Notes: a model not told the origin generated them from the sequence alone. A stretch of DNA of 64,000 bases from RGIG4079 sp045531405 (GCA_045531405.1 JAZSDX010000009.1:41506-105505); one strand, 5' to 3'; shown: positions 14,875-24,423, numbered from the stretch's first letter. Numbers and translations: made by a program.

Positions 14875-16371
14875 ATGAGTGATAGATTATTTATCTTTGA
14901 CACAACATTAAGAGACGGAGAGCAAGTGCCGGGTTGTCAACTCAACACAGTTGAGAAAATTGAAGTAGCTAAAGCTTTGGAAGAACTTGGAGTTGATGTG
15001 ATTGAAGCTGGTTTCCCGGTGTCAAGTCCAGGAGATTTTAATTCAGTTGTTGAAATTTCAAAGGCAGTTACTTGGCCTTCAATATGTGCATTAACTCGCG
15101 CTGTAGAAAATGATATAAAGGTAGCGGCTGAAGCTCTGCAATATGCCAAACGTAAACGTATTCACACTGGTATTGGAACTTCAGATTATCATATTAAATA
15201 TAAATTTAATTCAAATAGAGAAGATATTTTAGAGAGAGCTATAGGTTGTGTGTCATTTGCAAAGAAATTTGTAGAGGATGTTCAATTTTATGCAGAAGAT
15301 GCCGGACGTACAGATAATGAATATCTCGCACGCGTGGTTGAAGCTGTGATTAAAGCAGGTGCAACAGTTATCAATATCCCTGATACAACTGGCTATTGCT
15401 TACCATCAGAATTTGGCGAAAAAATTAAGTATTTGATGGAGCATGTTGACGGAATCCATAAAGTTACAATCGCTACGCATTGTCATAATGACTTAGGTAT
15501 GGCAACAGCTAATACTATTTCTGGGGTTATGAATGGAGCTCGTCAAGCCGAAGTTACAATCAATGGTATTGGCGAACGTGCCGGAAATACATCTCTTGAA
15601 GAAGTTGCGATGATATGCAAGTCTCACAAAGAGTTGGATATCGTTACAAATATCAACACAACAAAGATTTGTGGTATTAGTCGTATGGTGTCAAGCCTTA
15701 TGAATATGCCGGTACAACCAAATAAGGCAATTGTTGGCCGCAATGCTTTTGCGCACTCATCTGGTATTCATCAAGATGGAGTATTAAAAAATCGCGAAAG
15801 TTATGAAATTATTGATCCTAAAGATGTAGGAGTAGATGAAAATTCAATTGTGTTAACAGCTCGTAGTGGTCGTGCAGCATTGAAGCATCGCTTACATGTA
15901 TTGGGTATCGATATGGATAAAGAAGCTCTCGATAAAGCATATGAAGCATTTCTTAAACTTGCTGACCGCAAGAAAGAAATAAATGACGATGACGTATTGA
16001 TGCTTGCAGGAAAACATCATCAAGCAAAACATCGAATCAAATTGGATTACTTGCAAGTTACAAGTGGAGTGGGTATTCATTCAGTTGCAAGTGTCGGACT
16101 TGATATCGCTGGTGAAAAATTCGAAGCATGCGCTACAGGTAATGGTCCGGTTGATGCAGCCATTCGTGCAATAAAGCAAATCATACATCGCACTATGGTT
16201 GTTAAAGAATTCCTTATTCAAGCTATTAATAAAGGTAGCAATGATGTTGGTAAAGTGCATATGACTGTTGAACATGATGGCAATAGTTATTATGGCTTTT
16301 CGGCTAATACCGATATCGTTGCAGCGAGTGCCGAAGCATTTATTGATGCAATAAATAAATTTGTAAGATAA
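14875..16371 (+). CDS. leuA: 2-isopropylmalate synthase
   Basis: The protein has 498 residues. It condenses acetyl-CoA with 2-oxoisovalerate in the first leucine-specific step. The DRE-TIM barrel begins FDTTLRDGEQVPGCQL (about 8-23). The metal-binding HxH lies in ATHCHNDLGMA, followed by NGIGERAGNTSLEE. The C-terminal regulatory domain for leucine feedback covers about 395-498 (GVGIHSVASVGLDIAGEKFEACATGNGPVDAA). It is the first structural gene after the candidate attenuator; leuC follows after 30 nt. Confidence 0.96.
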   Translation: MSDRLFIFDTTLRDGEQVPGCQLNTVEKIEVAKALEELGVDVIEAGFPVSSPGDFNSVVEISKAVTWPSICALTRAVENDIKVAAEALQYAKRKRIHTGIGTSDYHIKYKFNSNREDILERAIGCVSFAKKFVEDVQFYAEDAGRTDNEYLARVVEAVIKAGATVINIPDTTGYCLPSEFGEKIKYLMEHVDGIHKVTIATHCHNDLGMATANTISGVMNGARQAEVTINGIGERAGNTSLEEVAMICKSHKELDIVTNINTTKICGISRMVSSLMNMPVQPNKAIVGRNAFAHSSGIHQDGVLKNRESYEIIDPKDVGVDENSIVLTARSGRAALKHRLHVLGIDMDKEALDKAYEAFLKLADRKKEINDDDVLMLAGKHHQAKHRIKLDYLQVTSGVGIHSVASVGLDIAGEKFEACATGNGPVDAAIRAIKQIIHRTMVVKEFLIQAINKGSNDVGKVHMTVEHDGNSYYGFSANTDIVAASAEAFIDAINKFVR

Positions 16372-16401
16372 TAAGAATAATAATTTTTACACATATATAT
16401 A

Positions 16402-17796
16402 ATGGCTAATACATTGTTCGACAAAATATGGGATTCTCATGTTGTTAATCTCATTGAAGGTGGTCCCTCTCAAATATATATTGATCGTCACTATTGTCAT
16501 GAAGTAACAAGCCCTCAAGCATTTGACGGACTTCGTAAACGTGGGTTAAAGGTATTCCGTCCCGAGAAGACTTATTGTTCTCCCGACCATAATATTCCAA
16601 CATTAAATCAAGATAAACCTATTGCCGATCTCGTTTCGCGCAATCAAGTAGAAACATTGACACGCAATGCCAATGATTTTGGATTGACACTTTATGGGCT
16701 TGGTCATAAGAAGAATGGGATTATCCATGTTATTGGTCCTGAAAACGGTTTGACACTTCCTGGTTATACTATTGTATGTGGAGATAGTCACACTTCAACA
16801 CATGGAGCATTTGGTGCTGTTGCTTTTGGTATTGGCACAAGTGAGGTGGAAATGGTGCTTGCTTCGCAATGTATTCTTCAGCCAAAACCTAAAACAATGC
16901 GTATCAATGTGAATGGTAAGTTGAAAGAAGGGGTAACAGCTAAGGATATCGCATTATATATTATTGCAAAAATGACCACAGGTGGAGCAACTGGTTATTT
17001 TGTCGAATATGCTGGTGATACTATTCGCAATCTTTCAATGGAAGAACGTATGACTGTGTGCAACCTTTCAATCGAAATGGGTGCACGAGGTGGTATGATA
17101 GCTCCGGATGAGACAACATTTGAATATTGCAAAGGTCGCGAATTTGCCCCAAAAGGTGAAGAATGGGAAAAGGTCGTTGCATATTGGCGCACTCTTAAGA
17201 GTGATGATGACGCAATCTTTGATAAGGAAATTAATTTTGATGCTGCAGATATTGAACCCCGTATCACGTTTGGCACAAATCCGGGTATGGGTATTGGCAT
17301 TAGCGAAGCAATTCCTGCTCCCGATCCTCAAGATGAAGCTGGTAAGATTTCGTATGATAAATCTCTTGAATATATGGGATTTGAAGTGGGACAAAGACTT
17401 GAAGGTTATCCTATAGATTATGTGTTTTTAGGTAGCTGTACAAATGGTCGAATCGAAGACTTCCGTGCATTTGCTTCTGTGGTAAAAGGTAAGAAGAAAG
17501 CAGATAATATCACTGCTTGGTTAGTGCCTGGTTCTTGGATGGTGAATGACCAAATAAAAGAAGAAGGTATCGATAAAATATTAGTTGAAGCAGGTTTTGA
17601 ACTTCGTCAACCTGGATGTTCGGCTTGTTTGGCAATGAACGAAGATAAAGTGCCTGCTGGTAAAATTGCCGTTTCAACTTCAAATCGCAATTTTGAAGGT
17701 CGCCAAGGTCCTGGTTCTCGCACAATTCTTGCCGGTCCACTTGTTGCAGCTGCAACTGCAATAACAGGAGTTTTGACCGACCCTCGTAAAATTTAA
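16402..17796 (+). CDS. leuC: 3-isopropylmalate dehydratase large subunit
   Basis: The protein has 464 residues, the usual length for the bacterial LeuC subunit. With LeuD it isomerises 2- to 3-isopropylmalate using a [4Fe-4S] cluster. Cluster cysteines lie in FLGSCTNGRIEDF and in PGCSACLAMN. GDSHTSTHGAFGAVAFGIG and the C-terminal STSNRNFEGRQGPGSRT are diagnostic of the aconitase superfamily. The same heterodimer could serve the citramalate route to isoleucine, given the gene downstream. Confidence 0.97.
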   Translation: MANTLFDKIWDSHVVNLIEGGPSQIYIDRHYCHEVTSPQAFDGLRKRGLKVFRPEKTYCSPDHNIPTLNQDKPIADLVSRNQVETLTRNANDFGLTLYGLGHKKNGIIHVIGPENGLTLPGYTIVCGDSHTSTHGAFGAVAFGIGTSEVEMVLASQCILQPKPKTMRINVNGKLKEGVTAKDIALYIIAKMTTGGATGYFVEYAGDTIRNLSMEERMTVCNLSIEMGARGGMIAPDETTFEYCKGREFAPKGEEWEKVVAYWRTLKSDDDAIFDKEINFDAADIEPRITFGTNPGMGIGISEAIPAPDPQDEAGKISYDKSLEYMGFEVGQRLEGYPIDYVFLGSCTNGRIEDFRAFASVVKGKKKADNITAWLVPGSWMVNDQIKEEGIDKILVEAGFELRQPGCSACLAMNEDKVPAGKIAVSTSNRNFEGRQGPGSRTILAGPLVAAATAITGVLTDPRKI

Positions 17797-17823
17797 TCTC
17801 TCACCTTTCTTAATTATTGACAA

Positions 17824-18411
17824 ATGAAAGAAAAATTCAATATAATAACTTCAACATGTGTTCCATTGCCAATGGAAAATGTTGATACTGACCAAATTAT
17901 TCCGGCCCGATTTCTAAAAGCCACATCACGAGAAGGATTTGGTGAAAATCTTTTCCGAGATTGGCGTTATGACAAAGATGGGAACCCAATTAAAGATTTT
18001 GTATTAAACGATCCTACTTATTCGGGTTGTGTGCTTGTTGCAGGTAAAAACTTTGGCTCAGGTTCAAGTCGTGAACATGCAGCATGGGCAATTGCTGATT
18101 ATGGCTTTCGAGTGGTAGTGTCGAGTTTTTTTGCAGATATTCATAAAAATAATGAATTGAACAACTTTGTACTACCAGTTGTCGTAAGTGAAGATTTCTT
18201 GGCGGAATTGTTTGATTCAATCAATGCAGACCCTAAAACAGAAGTGACAGTGGATTTGCCTGCTCAAACCATAACAAATAAGGCTACCGGTAAATCAGAA
18301 TCGTTTGATATTAATCCCTACAAAAAACATTGCTTGATAAATGCTTTCGATGATATTGAATATTTATTGTCAAAGAAAGATGATATCGAAGCATACGAGG
18401 CTAAAAAATAG
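17824..18411 (+). CDS. leuD: 3-isopropylmalate dehydratase small subunit
   Basis: The protein has 195 residues. It is the swivelling domain partner of LeuC. The family motif is VDTDQIIPARFLK (about 20-32), followed by the substrate-recognition segment GKNFGSGSSREHAAWAI. The length matches the standalone bacterial small subunit. It is 27 nt after leuC and 14 nt before the citramalate-synthase-like gene, consistent with one operon. Confidence 0.97.
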   Translation: MKEKFNIITSTCVPLPMENVDTDQIIPARFLKATSREGFGENLFRDWRYDKDGNPIKDFVLNDPTYSGCVLVAGKNFGSGSSREHAAWAIADYGFRVVVSSFFADIHKNNELNNFVLPVVVSEDFLAELFDSINADPKTEVTVDLPAQTITNKATGKSESFDINPYKKHCLINAFDDIEYLLSKKDDIEAYEAKK

Positions 18412-18425
18412 TCATAATATCAATT

Positions 18426-19943
18426 ATGAATGTTGAAATTTTAGATACGACACTACGTGATGGAGAGCAAACATCGGGGGTGTCGTTTTCTGCTTCCGAA
18501 AAATTAAGTATTGTGCGACTTTTACTTGAAGAGTTGCACATTCCTCGCATTGAGATAGCCTCGGCACGTGTTTCAGAAGGCGAATTTGAAACAGTAAAGA
18601 ATGTTTGTGCATGGGCTGAACGCATGGGGCATATCGATAAAATAGAAGTGCTTGGTTTTATTGATGGAGGACAATCTATTGATTGGGTAAAAAGAGTAGG
18701 GGCAAAAACTATTAATCTTTTGTCAAAAGGATCAGAAAAGCATTGCGTGTGTCAGTTAAAGAAAACACCTCAAGAACATTTTGATTCAATTTGTGAAGAG
18801 GTGGAGCGAGCTGTTGCTGCTGGATTGTCGGTAAACCTCTACCTTGAAGATTGGTCAAATGGCATGAAAAATTCATATCGATATGTATATGATTTGATGG
18901 ATGCTGTGCGCCATCTCCCTATAAAGCGTTTTATGCTCCCCGACACTTTGGGCGTTCTTAATCCATATGATACATTAGCACATATTCAACGCATGATAAA
19001 GCGTTACCCCGAGTTACATTTTGATTTCCATGCTCATAATGACTATGATTTGGCTACATCAAATGTTTATGCTGCTGTACTTGGTGGAGCTCGTGGTGTA
19101 CATTGTACAGTTAATGGGTTAGGTGAACGAGCCGGAAATGCGTGTCTTTCAAGTGTAGTAGCAGTTATTCACGACCAACTAAAACGTGATACCGGAGTTG
19201 ATGAAACGAAGATAAACAAAGTGAGTCGTATCGTTGAATCATTTTCAGGTGTTTTAATCCCACAGAATAAACCCATTGTAGGAGAGCATGTGTTTACTCA
19301 ATGCGCAGGTGTTCATGCCGATGGTGATAATAAGAATAATCTCTATTTTAATGATCTTTTGCCCGAACGCTTTGGTCGTGAACGTGAATATGCTTTAGGG
19401 AAAACATCGGGGAAAGCAAATATTAAAAAGAATCTTGAGGCTCTTGGTATAGAGTTGACCGATGAAGATATTCAAAAAGTAACACAACGTATTATTGAAC
19501 TTGGAGATAAAAAGGAACTTGTAACTCAAGAAGATCTCCCATTTATTGTTGCTGATGTATTGAAACAAGCAACTTTGCCCGATAAAGTGAGAATTATTAA
19601 TTATGCGCTTAATTTGTCGGAAGGGTTACGTCCTACTGCAACAATCAAATTAGATATTGACGGAGTAGAATATCAAGAAACTGCCGTAGGGGATGGTCAA
19701 TATGATGCTTTTGTGAAAGCTGTAAGAAATATTTATAAACATGATTTAAATCGTGAATTCCCGGCATTGACAAATTATTCGGTTAGTATTCCTCCGGGAG
19801 GACGAACTGATGCTCTTGTTCACACTACTATCTCGTGGGAATACAAGAGCCATTCGTTTAAAACTCGGGGTCTTGATGCCGACCAAACCGAGGCGGCTAT
19901 TCAAGCAACCATAAAAATGCTCAATATAATAGAAAATATATAA
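18426..19943 (+). CDS. cimA: DRE-TIM condensing enzyme, probable (R)-citramalate synthase
   Basis: The protein has 505 residues and is a LeuA paralogue. The barrel begins LDTTLRDGEQTSGVSF (about 5-20). The metal-binding HxH is in DFHAHNDYDLA, followed by NGLGERAGNACLSS. A C-terminal LeuA-like allosteric domain is also present (LRPTATIKLDIDGVEYQETAVGDGQYDA). Its divergence from the leuA copy in the same operon, and the availability of LeuBCD, suggest condensation of pyruvate with acetyl-CoA to citramalate, the threonine-independent route to 2-oxobutyrate and isoleucine. A second isopropylmalate synthase is the alternative. Family confident, substrate moderate. Confidence 0.72.
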   Translation: MNVEILDTTLRDGEQTSGVSFSASEKLSIVRLLLEELHIPRIEIASARVSEGEFETVKNVCAWAERMGHIDKIEVLGFIDGGQSIDWVKRVGAKTINLLSKGSEKHCVCQLKKTPQEHFDSICEEVERAVAAGLSVNLYLEDWSNGMKNSYRYVYDLMDAVRHLPIKRFMLPDTLGVLNPYDTLAHIQRMIKRYPELHFDFHAHNDYDLATSNVYAAVLGGARGVHCTVNGLGERAGNACLSSVVAVIHDQLKRDTGVDETKINKVSRIVESFSGVLIPQNKPIVGEHVFTQCAGVHADGDNKNNLYFNDLLPERFGREREYALGKTSGKANIKKNLEALGIELTDEDIQKVTQRIIELGDKKELVTQEDLPFIVADVLKQATLPDKVRIINYALNLSEGLRPTATIKLDIDGVEYQETAVGDGQYDAFVKAVRNIYKHDLNREFPALTNYSVSIPPGGRTDALVHTTISWEYKSHSFKTRGLDADQTEAAIQATIKMLNIIENI

Positions 19944-19967
19944 TAACTACATAAATATTTAATCGAT

Positions 19968-21029
19968 ATGGATTTTAAAATTGCAGTACTTCCCGGAGAT
20001 GGTATTGGTCCCGAGATTTCAAAACAAGGCGTAGAAGTAATGACTGCCGTATGTAATAAATTTGGACATAATGTAACATATAAATATGCTCTTTGTGGAG
20101 CTGATGCCATAGATAAAGTAGGCGATCCTTTCCCACAAGAAACATTCGAAATTTGCCGTGATGCTGATGCTGTACTATTCTCTGCTGTAGGCGATCCTAA
20201 ATTTGATAATGACCCAACTGCAAAAGTGCGTCCGGAACAAGGATTGTTGGCCATGCGTAAGCAACTTGGATTGTTTGCAAATATTCGCCCGGTAGAAACA
20301 TTCAAATGTTTGATTCATAAATCGCCACTTCGTGCTGAATTGGTTGAAGGTGCTGATTTTATATGTATTCGTGAGTTGACTGGCGGTATGTATTTTGGTG
20401 AAAAATATCAAGATGATGAAAAAGCATACGATACCAATGCATATACTCGTCCTGAAATAGAACGCATCTTAAAAGTTGCTTTTGAATACGCAATGAAACG
20501 TAACAAACACCTCACCGTAGTTGATAAAGCAAATGTATTGGCATCAAGTCGTCTTTGGAGAAAAATTGCTCAAGAAATGGCTCCATGCTATCCGGAAGTT
20601 AATACAGACTTCATGTATGTTGATAATGCAGCTATGCGTATGATTCAAGAACCAACATTCTTTGATGTGATGGTGACTGAAAATACATTTGGCGACATTC
20701 TCACCGATGAAGGTAGTGTAATTAGTGGATCTATGGGATTACTTCCATCGGCTTCAACTGGCGAAAGCACTCCTGTATTTGAACCAATTCATGGCTCATG
20801 GCCACAAGCGAAAGGATTGAATATTGCTAACCCATTGGCTCAAATTCTTTCGGTTGCAATGCTGTTTGAATATTTCGATCTCAAAGAGGAAGGTAAATTA
20901 ATTCGCGAAGCAGTTAACGCATCACTCGATGCAAATGTGCGTACTCCTGAAATTCAAGTAGAAGGTGGCGAAAAATACGGTACTAAAGAAGTAGGCGAGT
21001 GGATTGTAAATTACATTAAGAATAAATAA
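19968..21029 (+). CDS. leuB: 3-isopropylmalate dehydrogenase
   Basis: The protein has 353 residues. It oxidatively decarboxylates 3-isopropylmalate with NAD. It starts KIAVLPGDGIGPEI, and the substrate loop reads IRELTGGMYFGE (about 131-142). Catalytic Lys/Asp segments lie in VDKANVLASSRLWR and in FGDILTDEGSVISGSMGLLPSAS. The C-terminus carries the NAD-binding FEPIHGSWPQAKG. It is the last gene of the leu operon and is followed by a strong terminator. Confidence 0.97.
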   Translation: MDFKIAVLPGDGIGPEISKQGVEVMTAVCNKFGHNVTYKYALCGADAIDKVGDPFPQETFEICRDADAVLFSAVGDPKFDNDPTAKVRPEQGLLAMRKQLGLFANIRPVETFKCLIHKSPLRAELVEGADFICIRELTGGMYFGEKYQDDEKAYDTNAYTRPEIERILKVAFEYAMKRNKHLTVVDKANVLASSRLWRKIAQEMAPCYPEVNTDFMYVDNAAMRMIQEPTFFDVMVTENTFGDILTDEGSVISGSMGLLPSASTGESTPVFEPIHGSWPQAKGLNIANPLAQILSVAMLFEYFDLKEEGKLIREAVNASLDANVRTPEIQVEGGEKYGTKEVGEWIVNYIKNK

Positions 21030-21053
21030 CTGAGAATTCATAAGTAGAGTTAT

Positions 21054-21090
21054 AAAGTGGGCTGATTTATTCAGCTCACTTTTAGTTTTT
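21054..21090 (+). terminator. Terminator of the leu operon
   Basis: AAAGTGGGCTGA (21054-21065) pairs with TCAGCTCACTTT (21071-21082), with a single G-U wobble and a 5-nt loop. A T-rich run follows to 21090. Confidence 0.85.
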
Positions 21091-21120
21091 AAGGTGTAGC
21101 ATTTTGGCAACATTTCCAAA

Positions 21121-21159
21121 ACAACAGAGGCTGTATCAATTTGATACAGCCTCTGTTGT
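21121..21159 (-). terminator. Terminator of rpoD
   Basis: ACAACAGAGGCTGTATC (21121-21137) and GATACAGCCTCTGTTGT (21143-21159) form a perfect 17-bp stem with a 5-nt loop. On the minus strand TTTTGG follows, which suits the leftward rpoD transcript. Confidence 0.75.
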
Positions 21160-21181
21160 CATATAATTTCTAATACTGAGA

Positions 21182-22042
21182 TTAGCTGCCTAAATAGGTT
21201 TTTAATAGTCGGCTCTTTTGCCCTTTGAGGCGACGAATTGCTTTTTCTTTGATTTGGCGCACACGTTCACGTGTTAAATCAAATTTTGCGCCAATTTCTT
21301 CGAGTGGCATTTCTTGGCAACCGATACCAAAGAACATTTTAAGAATCTCGCGTTCACGCTCATGCAATTGATGAAGAGCACGATCTACTTCTTTAGAAAG
21401 TGATTCTTGGGTTAAAGTATGGTCGGCCATTGGTGAATCGTCATTGGTCAACACATCAAGTAGACTGTTGTCTTCGCCTTCAATGAAAGGAGCGTCAACC
21501 GAGATGTGGCGACCTGATACTTTTAATGTATCTGCGATTTTTTCAACAGGCACGTCAAGAGTTTCAGCAAGCTCTTCGGGAGAAGGGCGCCGTTCGTTTT
21601 CTTGCTCAAATTTAGATAGGGCTTTGCTTATTTTGTTAAGAGAGCCTACTTGGTTTAATGGAAGACGAACAATACGTGATTGTTCGGCAAGAGCTTGGAG
21701 GATTGATTGACGAATCCACCACACTGCATAAGAGATAAATTTAAAACCACGAGTCTCGTCAAACTTTTGTGCCGCTTTAATCAAGCCAAGATTTCCTTCG
21801 TTAATTAAGTCGGGGAGGCTTAAGCCTTGATTTTGGTACTGTTTTGCTACCGACACAACGAAACGTAGATTGGCACGAGTTAGTTTTTCAAGTGCGACTT
21901 GGTCTCCTTGCTTAATACGTTGAGCGAGTTCAACCTCTTCTTCTACTGTAATAAGGTCTTCGCGCCCAATCTCTTGCAAGTATTTATCAAGAGATGCACT
22001 TTCACGATTGGTGATTGATTTGGTAATTTTAAGTTGTCTCAT
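21182..22042 (-). CDS. rpoD: Primary sigma factor RpoD/SigA (short Bacteroidetes form)
   Basis: The protein has 286 residues. It lacks the long region 1.1 of proteobacterial sigma-70, as usual in Bacteroidetes. Region 1.2 contains SLDKYLQEIG. Region 2 reads LTRANLRFVVSVAKQY, LPDLINEGNLGLIKAAQKFD and FKFISYAVWWIRQSI. Region 3 contains LNKISKALSKFEQE. Region 4.2 holds the helix-turn-helix LEEIGAKFDLTRERVRQIKEKAIRRLK. It would recognise the TAnnTTTG promoters seen throughout the window. It is monocistronic, with its own -7 box and terminator. Confidence 0.96.
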   Translation of the reverse strand: MRQLKITKSITNRESASLDKYLQEIGREDLITVEEEVELAQRIKQGDQVALEKLTRANLRFVVSVAKQYQNQGLSLPDLINEGNLGLIKAAQKFDETRGFKFISYAVWWIRQSILQALAEQSRIVRLPLNQVGSLNKISKALSKFEQENERRPSPEELAETLDVPVEKIADTLKVSGRHISVDAPFIEGEDNSLLDVLTNDDSPMADHTLTQESLSKEVDRALHQLHEREREILKMFFGIGCQEMPLEEIGAKFDLTRERVRQIKEKAIRRLKGQKSRLLKTYLGS

Positions 22043-22070
22043 GTTGTTTTACCGGGTATTTTTCAACTTG

Positions 22071-22078
22071 CAAAGGTA
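22071..22078 (-). promoter_or_regulatory. Predicted rpoD -7 box
   Basis: TACCTTTG on the minus strand lies 28 nt before the rpoD ATG. A TTTG sits only 12 nt upstream, so no properly spaced -33 box is visible. Confidence 0.5.
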
Positions 22079-22115
22079 CAAAAAAATAGTCAAACTTCTA
22101 TGCCGTTATGTAGAT

Positions 22116-23426
22116 TTATTTATATTTTACCCATTTTATGAGTTCTTTTATCGTAGGCTTCTTGCCATACATAAAGATTCCTACTCGATAAATTTTGGCA
22201 GAGAGCCACACCATACCAACAAATGAAATATACAAAATCACAAGTGATGTTATTATTTCCCATGTGGGAATGCCGAATGGGATGCGTGTCATCATTGTCA
22301 TTGGGGCAGTGAATGGTATCATTGACAATATTGTCGCGAATGTGGAGTTGGGATCATTAATTACTGACATTGACATTACAAGCCCTAATATAATAGGAAT
22401 CATCACAACGCTTTGAAGTTGGCTTGCATCTTGAACATTATCAACAGCCGACCCAATTGCCGCATTCATTGCTGCATAGAACAAAAATCCACCTAAAAGG
22501 AATAGTATTAAATAAACAAAGATATTAACCACATAACTCACATTGCTAATTATAGATAGGGCTTGGAGCATTTCGATGTCGTTATTAGCAGTTGTGGCAT
22601 TTAATGAGCCGGCATTAAAGGCATTTACTTCGCTCATAATTTCGGCTGGTAGTATTGATGGTAATACGAATGCCGACATTGATACAATTATTATACCCCA
22701 AATCAGAACTTGTGTTAATGCCACAGCTCCAATCCCTAATATTTTACCCATCATGAGTTGACCTGGTTTAATAGAGGATACCATAATTTCAAGCACACGA
22801 TTATTCTTTTCTTCTATAATGCTTGTCATTACTAATTGTCCGTATAGAAGTAGGAACATATATAAAAGTAATGACATTATCATTCCTATTATATAAGATA
22901 GTGTTGAAGATGAAGAACTGTCTTCGGCTTCATCATTAATGCGGTAGGTAGTTAGAGTTATATTTGCATTGATGTCGTTGATTATTTGGTCAAGATTATC
23001 AATGTTATAATTTTTTAATCGATTATCTTCAATAGTTTTTTCGATTTGAGATGTGATATTTTGCTCAATAAGCATTGATGATGCGTCGTGAGTATATAAT
23101 GTTGCTCCTGTTGGAGATGTGAGAATATCTCGATTAATAACCAATATACCATCAATGCTGTCATTGGTTTTAGCTACTTCAATAGGGTCTGTTATAGGGA
23201 TAAATTTAACACCATCGTCATTTTTTAGGGTAGGGGCGATTATTCCACTATCGTCAATTACTGCGATGTATTTTAATTCGGGAGTGCTAAACATTGTTAT
23301 TAATGCCGGTGCAATCATAATTGCAGCCATAAATAGTGGCATTAATATTGTGGTGAATATAAAACTCTTTTTTGATACACGTTCAAGATATTCGCGTTTT
23401 ATTACGATTCCTATTTTTGAGCTCAT
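22116..23426 (-). CDS. ABC-2 family exporter permease (NatB-like)
   Basis: The protein has 436 residues. An N-terminal helix (SFIFTTILMPLFMAAIMIAP, about 21-40) is followed by a large extracytoplasmic domain to about residue 175, then five or six helices. This is the NatB/YhaP layout of ABC-2 permeases. EEKNNRVLEIMVSSIKPGQLMMGKILGIG is the conserved cytoplasmic loop. It overlaps the upstream ATPase gene by 4 nt (ATGA), so the two form one exporter. The substrate is unknown; sodium or antimicrobial export is a family possibility. Confidence 0.88.
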   Translation of the reverse strand: MSSKIGIVIKREYLERVSKKSFIFTTILMPLFMAAIMIAPALITMFSTPELKYIAVIDDSGIIAPTLKNDDGVKFIPITDPIEVAKTNDSIDGILVINRDILTSPTGATLYTHDASSMLIEQNITSQIEKTIEDNRLKNYNIDNLDQIINDINANITLTTYRINDEAEDSSSSSTLSYIIGMIMSLLLYMFLLLYGQLVMTSIIEEKNNRVLEIMVSSIKPGQLMMGKILGIGAVALTQVLIWGIIIVSMSAFVLPSILPAEIMSEVNAFNAGSLNATTANNDIEMLQALSIISNVSYVVNIFVYLILFLLGGFLFYAAMNAAIGSAVDNVQDASQLQSVVMIPIILGLVMSMSVINDPNSTFATILSMIPFTAPMTMMTRIPFGIPTWEIITSLVILYISFVGMVWLSAKIYRVGIFMYGKKPTIKELIKWVKYK

Positions 23427-24355
23427 AGTTGTGTTTTGTTATATTCTTCTACAGTTTGAATAAATATTTCGTCCATAGATGGCATCGATGGAACTATGCT
23501 AATTAATTCACTATTGTTATTTGCGATATTTATAATTTCTTTTAGTTTTGTTTCGTCTTTGAAATTTAGAAGCAATTTTGTTGAATTATTTTCAAGAGGT
23601 ATAGTTATGTGTTTTAGAAGCAATGGCTCTAAATGCTGCGTCAGAGCATCGGCATCTCCACTGAAAACTAATTCATATCTATTCTTGCCATATTGAAGAC
23701 GTATATCTTCGACTTTGCCTGAGAGTATATTGTGGGATTTATTAATGAGAGTAATGTGATCGCACAATTCTTCAACACTCGACATGTTATGAGTACTGAA
23801 TATTATTGTTGAGCCTTCATCACGAAGTTTTAATATCTCGTTTTTTAGCAAATTTGCATTTATAGGGTCAAAACCAGAGAATGGCTCATCGAATATAAGT
23901 AATTTTGGTCGATGCAAAACAGTAATTATAAACTGAATTTTTTGTGCCATGCCTTTTGATAGTTCTTCTACTTTTTTATTCCACCAATCACTAATGCCGA
24001 ATCGGTCAAACCATTCGTGAAGTCGGGTAGTGGCATCGTGTTTTGATAGTCCTTTAAGGCGAGCAAAGAATATTGCTTGTTCGCCTACTTTCATTTTTTT
24101 ATACAATCCGCGTTCTTCAGGAAGATATCCGATGTTAACAACATCATTTGCTGAAAGAGGGTGTCCGTCAAAATAAACTATTCCTGAATCGGGTGCTGTA
24201 ATGTGATTTATGATGCGAATCAACGTGGTTTTACCGGCTCCATTAGGTCCAAGCAAACCATATATGCTCCCTTTAGGTACAGATAATGATACATTGTCAA
24301 GGGCAGTGTGTGAAGCGTATGCCTTAGTTACGTTTTCAACTTTAATAAGTTCCAT
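23423..24355 (-). CDS. ABC transporter ATP-binding protein (NatA-like)
   Basis: The protein has 310 residues from the ATG at 24355 (MELIKVENVTKAYASH). An in-frame TTG 13 codons upstream lies in the -7 promoter box and is rejected. Motifs are Walker A GPNGAGKTT, signature ELSKGMAQKIQF, Walker B LLIFDEPFSGFDP and the H-loop STHN. A C-terminal DUF4162-like extension (about 215-305) is typical of ATPases paired with ABC-2 permeases. Cotranscribed with the permease. Confidence 0.93.
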   Translation of the reverse strand: MELIKVENVTKAYASHTALDNVSLSVPKGSIYGLLGPNGAGKTTLIRIINHITAPDSGIVYFDGHPLSANDVVNIGYLPEERGLYKKMKVGEQAIFFARLKGLSKHDATTRLHEWFDRFGISDWWNKKVEELSKGMAQKIQFIITVLHRPKLLIFDEPFSGFDPINANLLKNEILKLRDEGSTIIFSTHNMSSVEELCDHITLINKSHNILSGKVEDIRLQYGKNRYELVFSGDADALTQHLEPLLLKHITIPLENNSTKLLLNFKDETKLKEIINIANNNSELISIVPSMPSMDEIFIQTVEEYNKTQL

Positions 24356-24391
24356 TATTTGTAATATATATGAAATTTCTATTATTAGACG

Positions 24392-24422
24392 CAAAGTTAC
24401 CTAAAAAGTTGCATTAATTCAA
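24392..24422 (-). promoter_or_regulatory. Predicted promoter of the ABC exporter operon
   Basis: On the minus strand a -33 TTG (24420-24422), a 20-nt spacer and a -7 TAACTTTG (24392-24399) precede the ATPase ATG by 36 nt. Confidence 0.7.
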
Positions 24423-24423
24423 T

